Below are positions 35,611 to 44,285 of a stretch of DNA of 64,000 bases, piece by piece. The notes under the pieces are model-generated. The model saw nothing but the letters and a program-made list of their open reading frames with translations, was not told the origin of the DNA and searched no databases. The position numbers were made by a program, and so were the translations under genes. The stretch spans positions 186,001 through 250,000 of the forward strand of contig NZ_BIME01000010.1 of the NCBI RefSeq assembly GCF_004000925.1, given 5' to 3'. The stretch is from Paenibacillus illinoisensis NBRC 15959. Its GTDB lineage: Bacteria > Bacillota > Bacilli > Paenibacillales > Paenibacillaceae. Each line of letters starts with the position of its first letter. Positions within the stretch are counted from its first letter, which is position 1.

Positions 35611-35641
35611 TGAATAACTGTAGTGCTCTCTTCACATAATA
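35611..35641 (+). promoter_or_regulatory. Sigma-G-type promoter of the gamma-SASP gene
   Basis: TGAATA (35611-35616), an 18-base gap and CATAATA (35635-35641), a close fit to the sigma-G pattern (GHATR-N17/18-CATnHTA), 66 bases before the SASP start. Confidence 0.65.
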
Positions 35642-35706
35642 CTGACTGGGGACGAACCCCGCGCAGCAGCAGTGCAGCGTAAATATGAAGAGAGAGGTGA
35701 TTCGTT

Positions 35707-35925
35707 GTGGCTAAAAGAACACAAGGACAAGGGTACCAAACGCCAAACGAGAAGTACAATGCTGAGTTTGGACAAGAAACTGCGGCAAGCAAAGTGAAGC
35801 AATCCCAGCAAAACAAAGTACAAGAAAATTTCCAAACACCTGATGAAAAATACAATGCAGAGTTCGGTGTAGAAAACACTGGACAAACAGGCCAAGTAGG
35901 CCGTGCAGGCAAATTTCAAAAATAA
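35707..35925 (+). CDS. Gamma-type small acid-soluble spore protein
   Basis: A 72-residue hydrophilic, glutamine/asparagine-rich protein. The repeat YQTPNEKYNAEFGQET recurs as FQTPDEKYNAEFGVEN, the diagnostic duplicated unit of gamma-type SASP (SspE-like), which stores amino acids in the spore core and is degraded by the germination protease at E-F-containing sites. GTG start with AGAGAGGTGATTC upstream. A sigma-G-like promoter precedes it and a strong terminator follows. Confidence 0.93.
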   Translation: MAKRTQGQGYQTPNEKYNAEFGQETAASKVKQSQQNKVQENFQTPDEKYNAEFGVENTGQTGQVGRAGKFQK

Positions 35926-35938
35926 ATAATGATTCAGG

Positions 35939-35976
35939 CACCCTGGAGCAAACGCTCCAGGGTGTTTTAGTTTTTG
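35939..35976 (+). terminator. Terminator of the SASP gene
   Basis: CACCCTGGAGC pairs perfectly with GCTCCAGGGTG around AAAC and is followed by TTTTAGTTTTT. Confidence 0.88.
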
Positions 35977-36003
35977 ATAAATTTTACATAAATATCCTCA
36001 ATC

Positions 36004-36021
36004 CTCAGTCTGGAGACCGAG
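36004..36021 (+). promoter_or_regulatory. Palindrome upstream of liaFSR, possible LiaR site
   Basis: CTCAGTCT-GG-AGACCGAG is an inverted repeat with one mismatched pair, 84 bases before liaF. Since LiaR regulates its own operon in Bacillus, it may be the operator; no promoter at fixed distance was confirmed. Confidence 0.35.
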
Positions 36022-36104
36022 ACGAATTCCATCTGCCGCCGCTGTTATCGAATCCTTGTCTGAGGTACACTGGATACAGAATACAGACGAAGGAGACATG
36101 AGCG

Positions 36105-37163
36105 ATGAAACGATCTATGCGAGACCGCTGGTGGGTTGGCATACCGTTGATTGCCGTTGGTGCAATCATTTTGTTTCGGCAATTGGGTTATGACATTGAT
36201 ATAGGATATATATTTAGAACATATTGGCCGCTGTTTTTAATCTGGTGGGGCGTAAAAGGAGTGACTGAAATTCGTCGCAATGGCGGTTATGCCATGATTG
36301 GACCTGTCATTGTACTTGCTATAGGCGGATACTTCCTGTCACGAAATCTCGGCTGGATTGATTATTCCATGGGTGAGTTCATTCGTTATCTCATTCCAAT
36401 CATGTTAATTGGAGGAGGGCTGTTTGTTCTGATTGGGCCTCGTCGCCGGGATCGCAAACATCAGGACAAAATGCAGCCACCACCGCCGCCTGAACCTTAT
36501 CAGCCCTTGTCTTCCGAGGACCTGGAAATGCCTTCTTCTTTTGATGAGCAATTCGAAAAGACGTTTGGCAAACCCAAACAGGAGCCTAAAAACTACCATT
36601 ATGATCCATACGCCAATGCGGCTGAAGATGAATTGCATCAGGGACAGCAGCATAAGAAAAAGCATCATTCTCATTCCCATAGCCATACTCATTCCCATGG
36701 TCCAGATGGTAACGGCTATGGAAGTCACTATGGTGATGGCGGAGGCGGATACGGTAGTGAATATGAAGATTACGGCAACAGAAATACCGTTAACAAATCA
36801 GCATTTATCGGTGACCTCTACATGGGACAGGAAGTGTTCTCCCTTAAACCAATGAATATCTCGGCGTTTATCGGTGATACGGTTATTGACTTGACGAAAG
36901 CCCAAATCCCTTATGGCGAAACCAAAATTAATATTTCCTCATTTATTGGGGATGTAAAGGTATTCGTGCCGGAAGACATGGATCTCGGAGTCACTGTCAC
37001 CACGAACTCCTTTATAGGAGATATGTCGCTGTTGAACCAAAAACGGGGTGGATTCCTCAGCAGTGCCCAGGCGGAAACTTCCCATTACCGGGAAGCAGGA
37101 AAAAAGGTTCGGATCGTAGTAAGTGTATTTATCGGAGACGTCAAAGTAAATAAGGTGGGTTAA
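36105..37163 (+). CDS. liaF: LiaF-like envelope stress protein
   Basis: A 352-residue protein. Four membrane helices occupy about residues 8-105 (first WWVGIPLIAVGAIILF). A variable linker with a histidine cluster (HKKKHHSHSHSHTHSHG, residues about 182-198) and a glycine/tyrosine-rich stretch follows. The C-terminal LiaF/DUF2154 domain has repeated FIGD motifs (SAFIGDLYMG, ISAFIGDTVID, ISSFIGDVKVF, TNSFIGDMSLL, SVFIGDVKV), the right-handed beta repeat. In Bacillus LiaF inhibits LiaS until cell-wall antibiotics act. It precedes liaS by 3 bases. Confidence 0.88.
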   Translation: MKRSMRDRWWVGIPLIAVGAIILFRQLGYDIDIGYIFRTYWPLFLIWWGVKGVTEIRRNGGYAMIGPVIVLAIGGYFLSRNLGWIDYSMGEFIRYLIPIMLIGGGLFVLIGPRRRDRKHQDKMQPPPPPEPYQPLSSEDLEMPSSFDEQFEKTFGKPKQEPKNYHYDPYANAAEDELHQGQQHKKKHHSHSHSHTHSHGPDGNGYGSHYGDGGGGYGSEYEDYGNRNTVNKSAFIGDLYMGQEVFSLKPMNISAFIGDTVIDLTKAQIPYGETKINISSFIGDVKVFVPEDMDLGVTVTTNSFIGDMSLLNQKRGGFLSSAQAETSHYREAGKKVRIVVSVFIGDVKVNKVG

Positions 37164-37166
37164 CGT

Positions 37167-38204
37167 ATGATTCGAACGATTCTCAAGGCCAACAAGTGGG
37201 AACTGATGATGTATTTTGTCCTGACCGGGCTGATTACGCTGGGCGGGTTCTACTTGCTGTACGGAGAGGTGTTAATGGGAACAGGACGACAGCGCGCATG
37301 GACGTATGTGGCTGTCGTTGTGCTGGCGACTGTAGTTACCGGATATATTGCTGCACTGCGGCTTCAGCGCAAAATCGACCTGCTCGATCTGAATATGCTG
37401 AAAGTATCCAAGGGGAACTTGGCCGTTCGCATGCCTGAGGCAGATGATGCCTCTTTCGGCCGGGTATACCAGGAGTTTAACGTCATGATGGATTCGATTG
37501 AGAAAAAAATGAGATTGCTCCAGCGTCTGGGCGAGCAGGAAGTGATCGAGAAAGAACAGGCTTCCGAACGAGCGGTTCTTGAAGAACGCAGACGGATGGC
37601 GAGGGACCTGCATGATACGGTCAGCCAGCAGCTGTTCGCCATTCATATGTCAGCGTCTTCCCTGCCCAAACTGCTGGAGATGAATCCGGAGCACGGAAAC
37701 AAAGTACTCGACCAATTAATCCAAATGTCGCATATTGCACAACGTCAGATGCGTGGTCTTATTGCGCAGCTTCGTCCGGTAGAACTTGAAGGAAGGGACC
37801 TGGCTGAGGCACTGGATCGATGGTTTCCTGATTATTGCAGACAGAATGGATTAAAGGGAGTGAAAGAGCTGGAACTGGATGGCGGCGTCTCGGATGCCAT
37901 CGAGCACCAGCTGTTTCTTGTTATTCAGGAGGCCGTCGCCAATGTAGTGAAGCATGCGGAGGCTGGGCTTGTTAGTCTGTCCATACGGGAGAGCGAGCAT
38001 CAGATCAGCATGAGCATAAGCGATGACGGTCAGGGCTTCTTGCAGCAAGTTGAGCGGCCAGGGTCCTATGGATTGTCCACCATGCGTGAACGGGCAGAAA
38101 AGCTTGGCGGGGATGTCCAGATTATTTCAAAACCGGGAGCGGGAACGACAGTACGGGTGCTTATCCCGAAATTCCCGGATGAACCAGAGGGGGAAACGGA
38201 ATGA
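37167..38204 (+). CDS. liaS: LiaS-like sensor histidine kinase
   Basis: A 345-residue kinase. Two membrane helices (about residues 13-32 and 45-63) with a very short extracytoplasmic loop, a HAMP region, then HisKA_3 with RDLHDTVSQQLFAIH (phospho-histidine near 149) and a HATPase domain with IQEAVANVVKHAEA and SDDGQGF. The short sensor loop is typical of intramembrane-sensing LiaS/VraS kinases that respond through LiaF. The stop overlaps liaR by 4 bases. Confidence 0.92.
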   Translation: MIRTILKANKWELMMYFVLTGLITLGGFYLLYGEVLMGTGRQRAWTYVAVVVLATVVTGYIAALRLQRKIDLLDLNMLKVSKGNLAVRMPEADDASFGRVYQEFNVMMDSIEKKMRLLQRLGEQEVIEKEQASERAVLEERRRMARDLHDTVSQQLFAIHMSASSLPKLLEMNPEHGNKVLDQLIQMSHIAQRQMRGLIAQLRPVELEGRDLAEALDRWFPDYCRQNGLKGVKELELDGGVSDAIEHQLFLVIQEAVANVVKHAEAGLVSLSIRESEHQISMSISDDGQGFLQQVERPGSYGLSTMRERAEKLGGDVQIISKPGAGTTVRVLIPKFPDEPEGETE

Positions 38205-38863
38205 ACGGAAAAGTGAATGTAATGATTGTAGACGATCATGATATGGTGAGAATGGGCTTGAAAACGTACCTGATGCTTGAGCCAACATTTCATGTCATGG
38301 GAGAAGCGGGAAATGGACAGGATGCGCTTAACCAGCTCCGCAAGCTGGATCAGAGCGAGATGCCTGATCTTATATTGATGGACCTGATGATGCCTGTCAT
38401 GAACGGGGCCGAGGCAACGCAAGCCATCATGAGTGAATTTCCGGGTTCCAAAATAGTTATGCTTACTAGTTTTCTCGAGGATGATTTGGTGGTGCAGGCC
38501 ATTGAGGCGGGAGCAGTCAGCTATGTCCTGAAGACTGTATCTGCTGAAGAATTAATCTATGCGCTTCAGGGAGCCTATCGGGGAATGCCTGTCATGACGG
38601 GAGATGTGTCCCAGGCGTTAACCCGGGGAATCAGGCAGCGCACCGCGAGAGAGAACGAATCCGGTCTGACCGAACGGGAGAAGGAAGTTCTTTTGCTCAT
38701 TGCAGAAGGCAAAACCAACAAAGATATTGGGGAAGAACTACATATTAGTATCAAAACCGTTAAAACACATGTAAGCAACCTGCTAATGAAGTGCGAAATG
38801 GATGATCGGACACAACTGGCCATTTACGCTCATCGTCAGGGTTGGGTGAAGAACAAGGACTAA
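38201..38863 (+). CDS. liaR: LiaR-like NarL-family response regulator
   Basis: A 220-residue response regulator. Receiver at residues 1-125: DDHD acid pair, LILMDLMMPVMNG with the phospho-aspartate near 59, and the KT lysine at SYVLKT. LuxR-type helix-turn-helix at about 150-210: LTEREKEVLLLIAEGKTNKD and HISIKTVKTHVSNLL. It is coupled to liaS by ATGA overlap and controls genes for cell-envelope damage. Confidence 0.93.
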   Translation: MNGKVNVMIVDDHDMVRMGLKTYLMLEPTFHVMGEAGNGQDALNQLRKLDQSEMPDLILMDLMMPVMNGAEATQAIMSEFPGSKIVMLTSFLEDDLVVQAIEAGAVSYVLKTVSAEELIYALQGAYRGMPVMTGDVSQALTRGIRQRTARENESGLTEREKEVLLLIAEGKTNKDIGEELHISIKTVKTHVSNLLMKCEMDDRTQLAIYAHRQGWVKNKD

Positions 38864-39010
38864 AATGCTGATTTATCGGGAAAAATGTGCTATTATTACG
38901 TGCTTTTATCTCCTTTTTAATTGTTTTTAAGGTACGGTTAAGGTTTAAAGTACAAAATAAGGACAGTTAAAGAATATCTCTTGTGAAAAAGAGATTGGGA
39001 GGTAGAAAGC

Positions 39011-40690
39011 ATGGACGAACGTAATTATAGACCGAACCGTCAAGACGAGGAAGACCAAACAAAGCATGCGGATAACCGCAATACATCCGGAACGGACGAA
39101 TCCTCTTACTATTATTCTTATGGACCTTTTCAGTCCGTGAATCAGGAAGATACAGCAAGCAGTCATGTGAACCCTAGCGAGCGTGAAGAGGGCAATGTAC
39201 AGATCACAAGACCCGATCCTGTCAAGCCGCTTCCGATGTATTACAATAATGGATCTTCCGAACAGGCGGGCCGCGGCAACGGAGGCAGCGGTTCCGGAAA
39301 CGGTGGAGATGGTGGCAGCGGTGGCAAAAACGGAAATGGAAACTGGAACTACAACAACCGTAAGCCTCGCTCCTCGGTCAGATCATTATTGTTTTCCTTT
39401 ATAGCAGGGATGCTGGTCATTACAGTACTGATGTACACGGCAGACCGCACGAACATGTTTACTCCGCAAGAAGCCTTAACAAGTGCAGAGAATCAAAGCA
39501 CAAGTCAGGAATCGACTTCTACGAATACGGGCAGCAGCAATAATGTGACTGCATCACTTCTGCCAACAGGTAAAGAGGATGTCTCTTCTGTAGTGACGAG
39601 CACAAGTCCTGCGGTTGTAAAGATTGAAACATTAGCTAAGCAGTCCACGCGAAGTGGAAGCCAAGGTGGATCCACGATGAGTGATCCGTTATATCAATAC
39701 TTCTTCGGTAATGGAGGTAACGGAAGCGGTGGCACGGATAGCAACCAAGGCGAGCAGCAGCAGCAGGGAAGCAATCAGCTTGTTCCGCTCGGCATTGGTT
39801 CCGGATTTATTTTTGACAAAGAAGGATATATCCTAACGAACCAGCACGTTATTCAAGGTGCAGATGTCATTCAGGTTACACTGGAGAACAACAGCAAACC
39901 TTACGAAGCCAAACTGCTGGGAAGCAGCTTCGATCTTGACCTTGCTGTATTGAAAATCGAGAAAAACAGCGGAGACGATGATTTCCCTGTTGCTCCGCTT
40001 GGCGACTCAAACAGCACACAAGTTGGTGAATGGCTTGTTGCCATTGGTAACCCAGAAGGGTTCGAGCATACTGTAACTGCAGGTGTACTGAGTGCCAAAG
40101 AACGTACAATCAGCATTCCGGACGAAGAAACGGGCAAAACGCGTGAATACAGCCATCTGCTGCAAACCGATGCGTCGATTAACCCAGGTAACTCAGGTGG
40201 TCCGCTGCTTAACCTTAACGGTGAAGTCATTGGTATGAACGTAGCTGTTAGCGCTGATGCGCAAGGTATTGGATTTGCCATCCCTTCAAGTGTCATCTCG
40301 GATGCCGTGAAATATCTGAAAGAAAATAAAGAAGTTCCAAAAGAGCCGGTACCGTTCATCGGTGCGTCCCTGATGGCGCTGACGCCTGAAGTAGCGAAAC
40401 AAATGGGAACGGATATTACTGAAGGTTCTGTCGTAGCCAGCACCATCTATCAGTCTCCGGCTTACCAAGCCGATCTGCGTGCCTATGATATCATCACGGG
40501 TGCGAATGGAACGCCGTACAGCACAAGCCAAGACCTGATTGATTTCATCAAAACTCAGGAAATCGGCAGCGAAGTTACGCTGAATGTGGTACGCGATGGT
40601 AAGAAGATGGATATCAAAATTAAAATCGGCAACAAAAATGACTATGATACTTCACAAACATCTGATCAACAGCAACAAACACAACCATAA
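39011..40690 (+). CDS. HtrA-type membrane-anchored serine protease with PDZ domain
   Basis: A 559-residue S1C protease. A long acidic N-terminal cytosolic region with a glycine/asparagine-rich linker (about residues 85-115), one membrane helix (LLFSFIAGMLVITVLMY), then the protease domain: His in LTNQHVIQG, Asp in DLDLAVLKI, Ser in NPGNSGGPLL. One C-terminal PDZ domain (VVASTIYQSPAYQADLRAYDIITG). It degrades misfolded exported proteins. The neighbouring two-component system suggests a CssRS-like control loop. GTG/ATG choice: ATG 39011 with GGGAGGTAGAAAGC upstream. Confidence 0.93.
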   Translation: MDERNYRPNRQDEEDQTKHADNRNTSGTDESSYYYSYGPFQSVNQEDTASSHVNPSEREEGNVQITRPDPVKPLPMYYNNGSSEQAGRGNGGSGSGNGGDGGSGGKNGNGNWNYNNRKPRSSVRSLLFSFIAGMLVITVLMYTADRTNMFTPQEALTSAENQSTSQESTSTNTGSSNNVTASLLPTGKEDVSSVVTSTSPAVVKIETLAKQSTRSGSQGGSTMSDPLYQYFFGNGGNGSGGTDSNQGEQQQQGSNQLVPLGIGSGFIFDKEGYILTNQHVIQGADVIQVTLENNSKPYEAKLLGSSFDLDLAVLKIEKNSGDDDFPVAPLGDSNSTQVGEWLVAIGNPEGFEHTVTAGVLSAKERTISIPDEETGKTREYSHLLQTDASINPGNSGGPLLNLNGEVIGMNVAVSADAQGIGFAIPSSVISDAVKYLKENKEVPKEPVPFIGASLMALTPEVAKQMGTDITEGSVVASTIYQSPAYQADLRAYDIITGANGTPYSTSQDLIDFIKTQEIGSEVTLNVVRDGKKMDIKIKIGNKNDYDTSQTSDQQQQTQP

Positions 40691-40717
40691 TTTGAATGGT
40701 GGTTCGAGATTCAGAAG

Positions 40718-40751
40718 AGCGGAAGGGTTTGAGGGCCCTTTCGCTTTTTTT
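40718..40751 (+). terminator. Terminator of the HtrA gene
   Basis: AGCGGAAGGG pairs with CCCTTTCGCT around an 8-base loop and is followed by a T run. Confidence 0.85.
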
Positions 40752-40877
40752 GTCCTAATGAAGGCATGATTACAGATACCAAGCAAGGCTTGGAGAAGCG
40801 AAAAATGCGGCCAAGATGCAGACTAGGCTTCTGGCTGTTACAATGAGATTAAAATGTGAGAATAAAGGAGAAAGACC

Positions 40878-41567
40878 ATGCGCTCAACTATTTTGATTGT
40901 GGATGATGATGAAAAAATCGTGTCCATGCTCCGCCGGGGGCTGGCGTTTGAAGGCTATGAGGTACAGACTGCTTCCAATGGTGCTGAGGGTCTCAGTAAA
41001 TTAATGGATAAGGAACCGGATGTAGTGGTGCTGGATGTGATGATGCCTCAGATTGATGGTTTCGAAGTATGTCGCCGTTTAAGGGAAGCAGGAAGCAAAG
41101 TACCTGTGCTCATGTTAACCGCGAAGGATGAGGTTCAGAGCCGGGTGACCGGCCTGGATACCGGAGCGGATGATTATCTGGTGAAGCCATTCGCACTGGA
41201 AGAGTTACTGGCCCGTGTTCGCGCCTTGCTGCGTCGTAAATCGGATATTGCAGAAACGCCGGATAACCGGCTCGTCTACGAAGATATTATATTGGATAAT
41301 GACTCACGCGAAGTACTGCGTGACGGGAAACGTCTTGAGCTGACAGCGAAGGAATTCGAACTATTGAACTTGTTTATGCAAAATCCGAAAAGAGTACTCT
41401 CCCGTGATCTGATCATGGATAAGATCTGGGGCTATGATTATAGCGGGGAGTCAAACGTACTGGAAGTATATATTGCGATGCTCCGGCAAAAAACGGAAGA
41501 GTATGGAGGCAAACGCTTAATCCAAACGATTCGTGGAGCGGGTTATATTCTGAGAGGTGACTCCTGA
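40878..41567 (+). CDS. OmpR-family response regulator
   Basis: A 229-residue response regulator: receiver with DDDEK acid pocket and VVVLDVMMPQIDGFEV (phospho-aspartate near 52), switch threonine in LMLTAKDE and lysine in YLVKPFALEEL, then an OmpR winged helix at about 130-228. It is followed 1 base later by its sensor kinase. Linked to the HtrA gene 190 bases upstream, it may control secretion stress, but MprA/YkoG-type roles are also possible. ATAAAGGAGAAAGACC precedes the ATG. Confidence 0.9.
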   Translation: MRSTILIVDDDEKIVSMLRRGLAFEGYEVQTASNGAEGLSKLMDKEPDVVVLDVMMPQIDGFEVCRRLREAGSKVPVLMLTAKDEVQSRVTGLDTGADDYLVKPFALEELLARVRALLRRKSDIAETPDNRLVYEDIILDNDSREVLRDGKRLELTAKEFELLNLFMQNPKRVLSRDLIMDKIWGYDYSGESNVLEVYIAMLRQKTEEYGGKRLIQTIRGAGYILRGDS

Positions 41568-41568
41568 C

Positions 41569-43029
41569 ATGTCCATTCGGTTAAAACTAACCGCATGGTA
41601 TTCTGGCATCTTGGCAGCTGTGCTTATTTTTTGGGGTGTCGTAATCTATGCCTTTGTTTATTTCAATACGTATCAGGAAGTCGAACAGCAGCTAAAGTCG
41701 AAGAGTGCGCGTATTACAGACCAGATCGGAGTTAACCCGTTATCTCAGACGCTTGATCTGGACCCATTTACCGAGAGTCAGCTGCAGGAAGCCCAAATTT
41801 ACATTCAACTCTGGGATTACCAAAGTCAGTCTGGCAAAATCTCAGGAAACATGGAGAAGGTTCGCATCCAATTTCCGGTTTTGAAGACGAATGAAATAGT
41901 AGAAAAACGCGGGATATCCAAGATTTACGTGAATGGCACTCCTTTTCTGGTCAATCAGCAGCCCCTTTCTCTTTCGGGAACCAATGAAATTAGGGGGCTT
42001 CTTCAGGTCGGTGCCAATGTAAGTTCACAGGAACGATTGCTGGAGGCGCTGCTTAATATTCTAATCTTTGGCTGGCTTGTGGCCATGGCACTGGCCATTA
42101 CTTCAGGTCTCATTCTTGCCCGCAAATCGATGCGCCCACTCGTCAATGTCATTGATGCAGCCAATCAGATTCAATCCGGTGACGATCTGAGTGTCCGGAT
42201 ACAATATACGGGTCCCAAGGATGAAATCGGTCGTCTGATTGAAACGGTGAATAACATGCTCGAACGGACAGAACTGTCCTTCCGCGGCCTGGAGGAGACC
42301 AATGCTGCTCAGCGCAGATTTGTATCCGATGCCTCTCATGAGCTGCGTACACCGCTGACGACGATCCGGGGAAACGTGGATTTCCTGAAAAAGTTATGGG
42401 ATCAGGAAGGAAATGACCGACCGAATCTGGATGAGGAGACCGTCAAGGAGATGTCGCTTGAAGCGATTGAAGATATGGCGGACGAAGGCAAACGCATGAG
42501 CAGGTTGATTAGTGACATGCTGTCACTGGCTAGGGCCGATACAGGACAGAAAATAGAATTGAATCCGATTCCGCTGCAAATTCTGGTGCAAGAAGTGGCT
42601 CGCAGAGCACATTTCCTCGATCACCACGCAGAATGGCGGGTTGGCGATTTATCGATTTTAAATGGAATTTATGTGAACGGCAGCAAAGACTATCTTCAGC
42701 AGATGCTCTTTATTTTCATTGAAAATGCGTTCAAATACACACCGGACGGATCGGTAACGCTTGATGCTATCCTATACAAAGGCCAGGTTGGTCTCCGGAT
42801 CAGTGATACAGGCATCGGTATGGATAAGGATGAGGTGCCGTTTATCTTCGATCGTTTCTATCGTGCAGACGAATCCCGCGGAGCTACACCGGGCATTGGA
42901 CTGGGGTTATCCATCGCTAAATGGATTATTGAGGAGCATATGGGCTCCGTTGAGGTCGTGACCAGACGCGGTGAAGGAACGACTTTCATCATCTGGATGC
43001 CAGTTGTCTTTGCTCCACCTATCGAATAA
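41569..43029 (+). CDS. Sensor histidine kinase (HAMP, HisKA, HATPase)
   Basis: A 486-residue kinase. First membrane helix at about residues 12-33, an extracytoplasmic sensor of about 130 residues, a second helix near 170-190 (LLNILIFGWLVAMALAITSG), HAMP, dimerisation helix with SDASHELRTPLTTIRGN (phospho-histidine) and an ATPase with ENAFKYTPDG, DTGIGM and GLGLSIAK. ATG 41569 (MSIRLK) lies 1 base after the regulator stop, with GAGAGGTGA upstream. The signal is unknown. Confidence 0.9.
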   Translation: MSIRLKLTAWYSGILAAVLIFWGVVIYAFVYFNTYQEVEQQLKSKSARITDQIGVNPLSQTLDLDPFTESQLQEAQIYIQLWDYQSQSGKISGNMEKVRIQFPVLKTNEIVEKRGISKIYVNGTPFLVNQQPLSLSGTNEIRGLLQVGANVSSQERLLEALLNILIFGWLVAMALAITSGLILARKSMRPLVNVIDAANQIQSGDDLSVRIQYTGPKDEIGRLIETVNNMLERTELSFRGLEETNAAQRRFVSDASHELRTPLTTIRGNVDFLKKLWDQEGNDRPNLDEETVKEMSLEAIEDMADEGKRMSRLISDMLSLARADTGQKIELNPIPLQILVQEVARRAHFLDHHAEWRVGDLSILNGIYVNGSKDYLQQMLFIFIENAFKYTPDGSVTLDAILYKGQVGLRISDTGIGMDKDEVPFIFDRFYRADESRGATPGIGLGLSIAKWIIEEHMGSVEVVTRRGEGTTFIIWMPVVFAPPIE

Positions 43030-43096
43030 AGGTATAATAGACTGGACTGCAATTACATCGGCAGTGATGCTGAAAAAGAAAGCGGGTGGCAACCAA

Positions 43097-44050
43097 GTGG
43101 AAGTACTGCGAATTTCGCCGCGAGGGTATTGTTACGGAGTTGTGGATGCCATGGTATTGGCACGTCAGGCAGCACGTAATCTTGATTTACCACGGCCTAT
43201 ATATATATTGGGTATGATTGTGCATAACAAACATGTGACGGATTCCTTTGAAGATGAGGGGATCATTACACTGGATGGTCCGAACCGGATCGAAATCCTG
43301 AGTCAGGTAGAGAGCGGTACGGTCATCTTTACGGCCCATGGTGTATCTCCTGAGGTGCGCAAGATGGCACGGGACAAAGGGCTCACTACAGTAGACGCCA
43401 CATGTCCGGATGTAACCAAGACGCATGACCTGATCCGGGAGAAAACGGCTGAAGGTTATCAGATCATCTATATCGGCAAAAAGAACCATCCTGAACCCGA
43501 AGGGGCTATTGGAGTTGCTCCTAACCAGGTGCATTTGATTGAGAAGGAAGAAGAGATTGATGCACTGAATGTGCCAGCTGGCAAGATTCTTATTACCAAT
43601 CAGACGACGATGAGTCAATGGGATATCAAACACATCATGAGCCGTCTTCTGGAGAAATTTCCTGGTGCTGAAATTCATAACGAGATATGTCTGGCTACAC
43701 AAGTTCGTCAGGAAGCTGTAGCTGAGCAGGCAGGTCAATCTGATCTGGTTATCGTTGTTGGGGACCCGCGAAGTAACAATTCGAACCGGCTTGCACAAGT
43801 ATCGGAAGAGATTGCGGGTGTAACGGCCTACCGGGTATCGGATGTGTCCGAGATCAAGCAGGAATGGCTGAAAGGGGTAAACAAGGTAGCCGTAACTTCA
43901 GGTGCTTCGACGCCGACTCCGATTACAAAGGAAGTTATCAGTTATCTGGAGCAATATGAGCATGATCAACCGGAGACGTGGGAAATTAAGCGTACCGTCA
44001 ACATGAGCAAACTGCTGCCCCCAGTGCGGGAGAAGACCCGCACAACGTAA
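43097..44050 (+). CDS. ispH: 4-hydroxy-3-methylbut-2-enyl diphosphate reductase
   Basis: A 317-residue IspH. The three cluster cysteines are seen: Cys12 in PRGYCYGV, a second in DATCPDVT and a third in EICLATQ. FTAHGVSP and HPEPEGAIG are active-site histidine motifs. It makes IPP/DMAPP in the last step of the MEP pathway using a [4Fe-4S] cluster. GTG 43097 is chosen because the conserved VLRISPRGYCYG is N-terminal; the longer frame to 42971 overlaps the kinase gene. The ribosome site AAGCGGGTGG is mediocre. Confidence 0.92.
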   Translation: MEVLRISPRGYCYGVVDAMVLARQAARNLDLPRPIYILGMIVHNKHVTDSFEDEGIITLDGPNRIEILSQVESGTVIFTAHGVSPEVRKMARDKGLTTVDATCPDVTKTHDLIREKTAEGYQIIYIGKKNHPEPEGAIGVAPNQVHLIEKEEEIDALNVPAGKILITNQTTMSQWDIKHIMSRLLEKFPGAEIHNEICLATQVRQEAVAEQAGQSDLVIVVGDPRSNNSNRLAQVSEEIAGVTAYRVSDVSEIKQEWLKGVNKVAVTSGASTPTPITKEVISYLEQYEHDQPETWEIKRTVNMSKLLPPVREKTRTT

Positions 44051-44060
44051 CAAATACAAG

Positions 44061-44111
44061 AAATCCTGTGCTGCAGCCCCGAATTAGGGTTTGTGGCGCA
44101 GGATTTTTTTG
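44061..44111 (+). terminator. Terminator of ispH
   Basis: AAATCCTGTGC pairs with GCGCAGGATTT around an inner CCC/GGG stem and is followed by a T run. Confidence 0.85.
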
Positions 44112-44134
44112 CATGAGGAGTACCCTTAGTCACC

Positions 44135-44163
44135 TTGACGAGAATGGCAGACTATGATATATT
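44135..44163 (+). promoter_or_regulatory. Sigma-A promoter of aroF
   Basis: TTGACG (44135-44140), 17-base spacer, TATATT (44158-44163). The 115-base leader that follows contains a hairpin GCTTAAAAGC / GCGTTTAAGC at 44181-44206 with one mismatch. Confidence 0.75.
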
Positions 44164-44285
44164 TACTTTAGCGGATAAAAGCTTAAAAGCGAACAAGCGT
44201 TTAAGCGTGACAGAACTTTTAATTATAATCAGATGCACATCGAAACAGTTTGGTGCTCTCATACAAGGAAGGATGGGAATTAATT

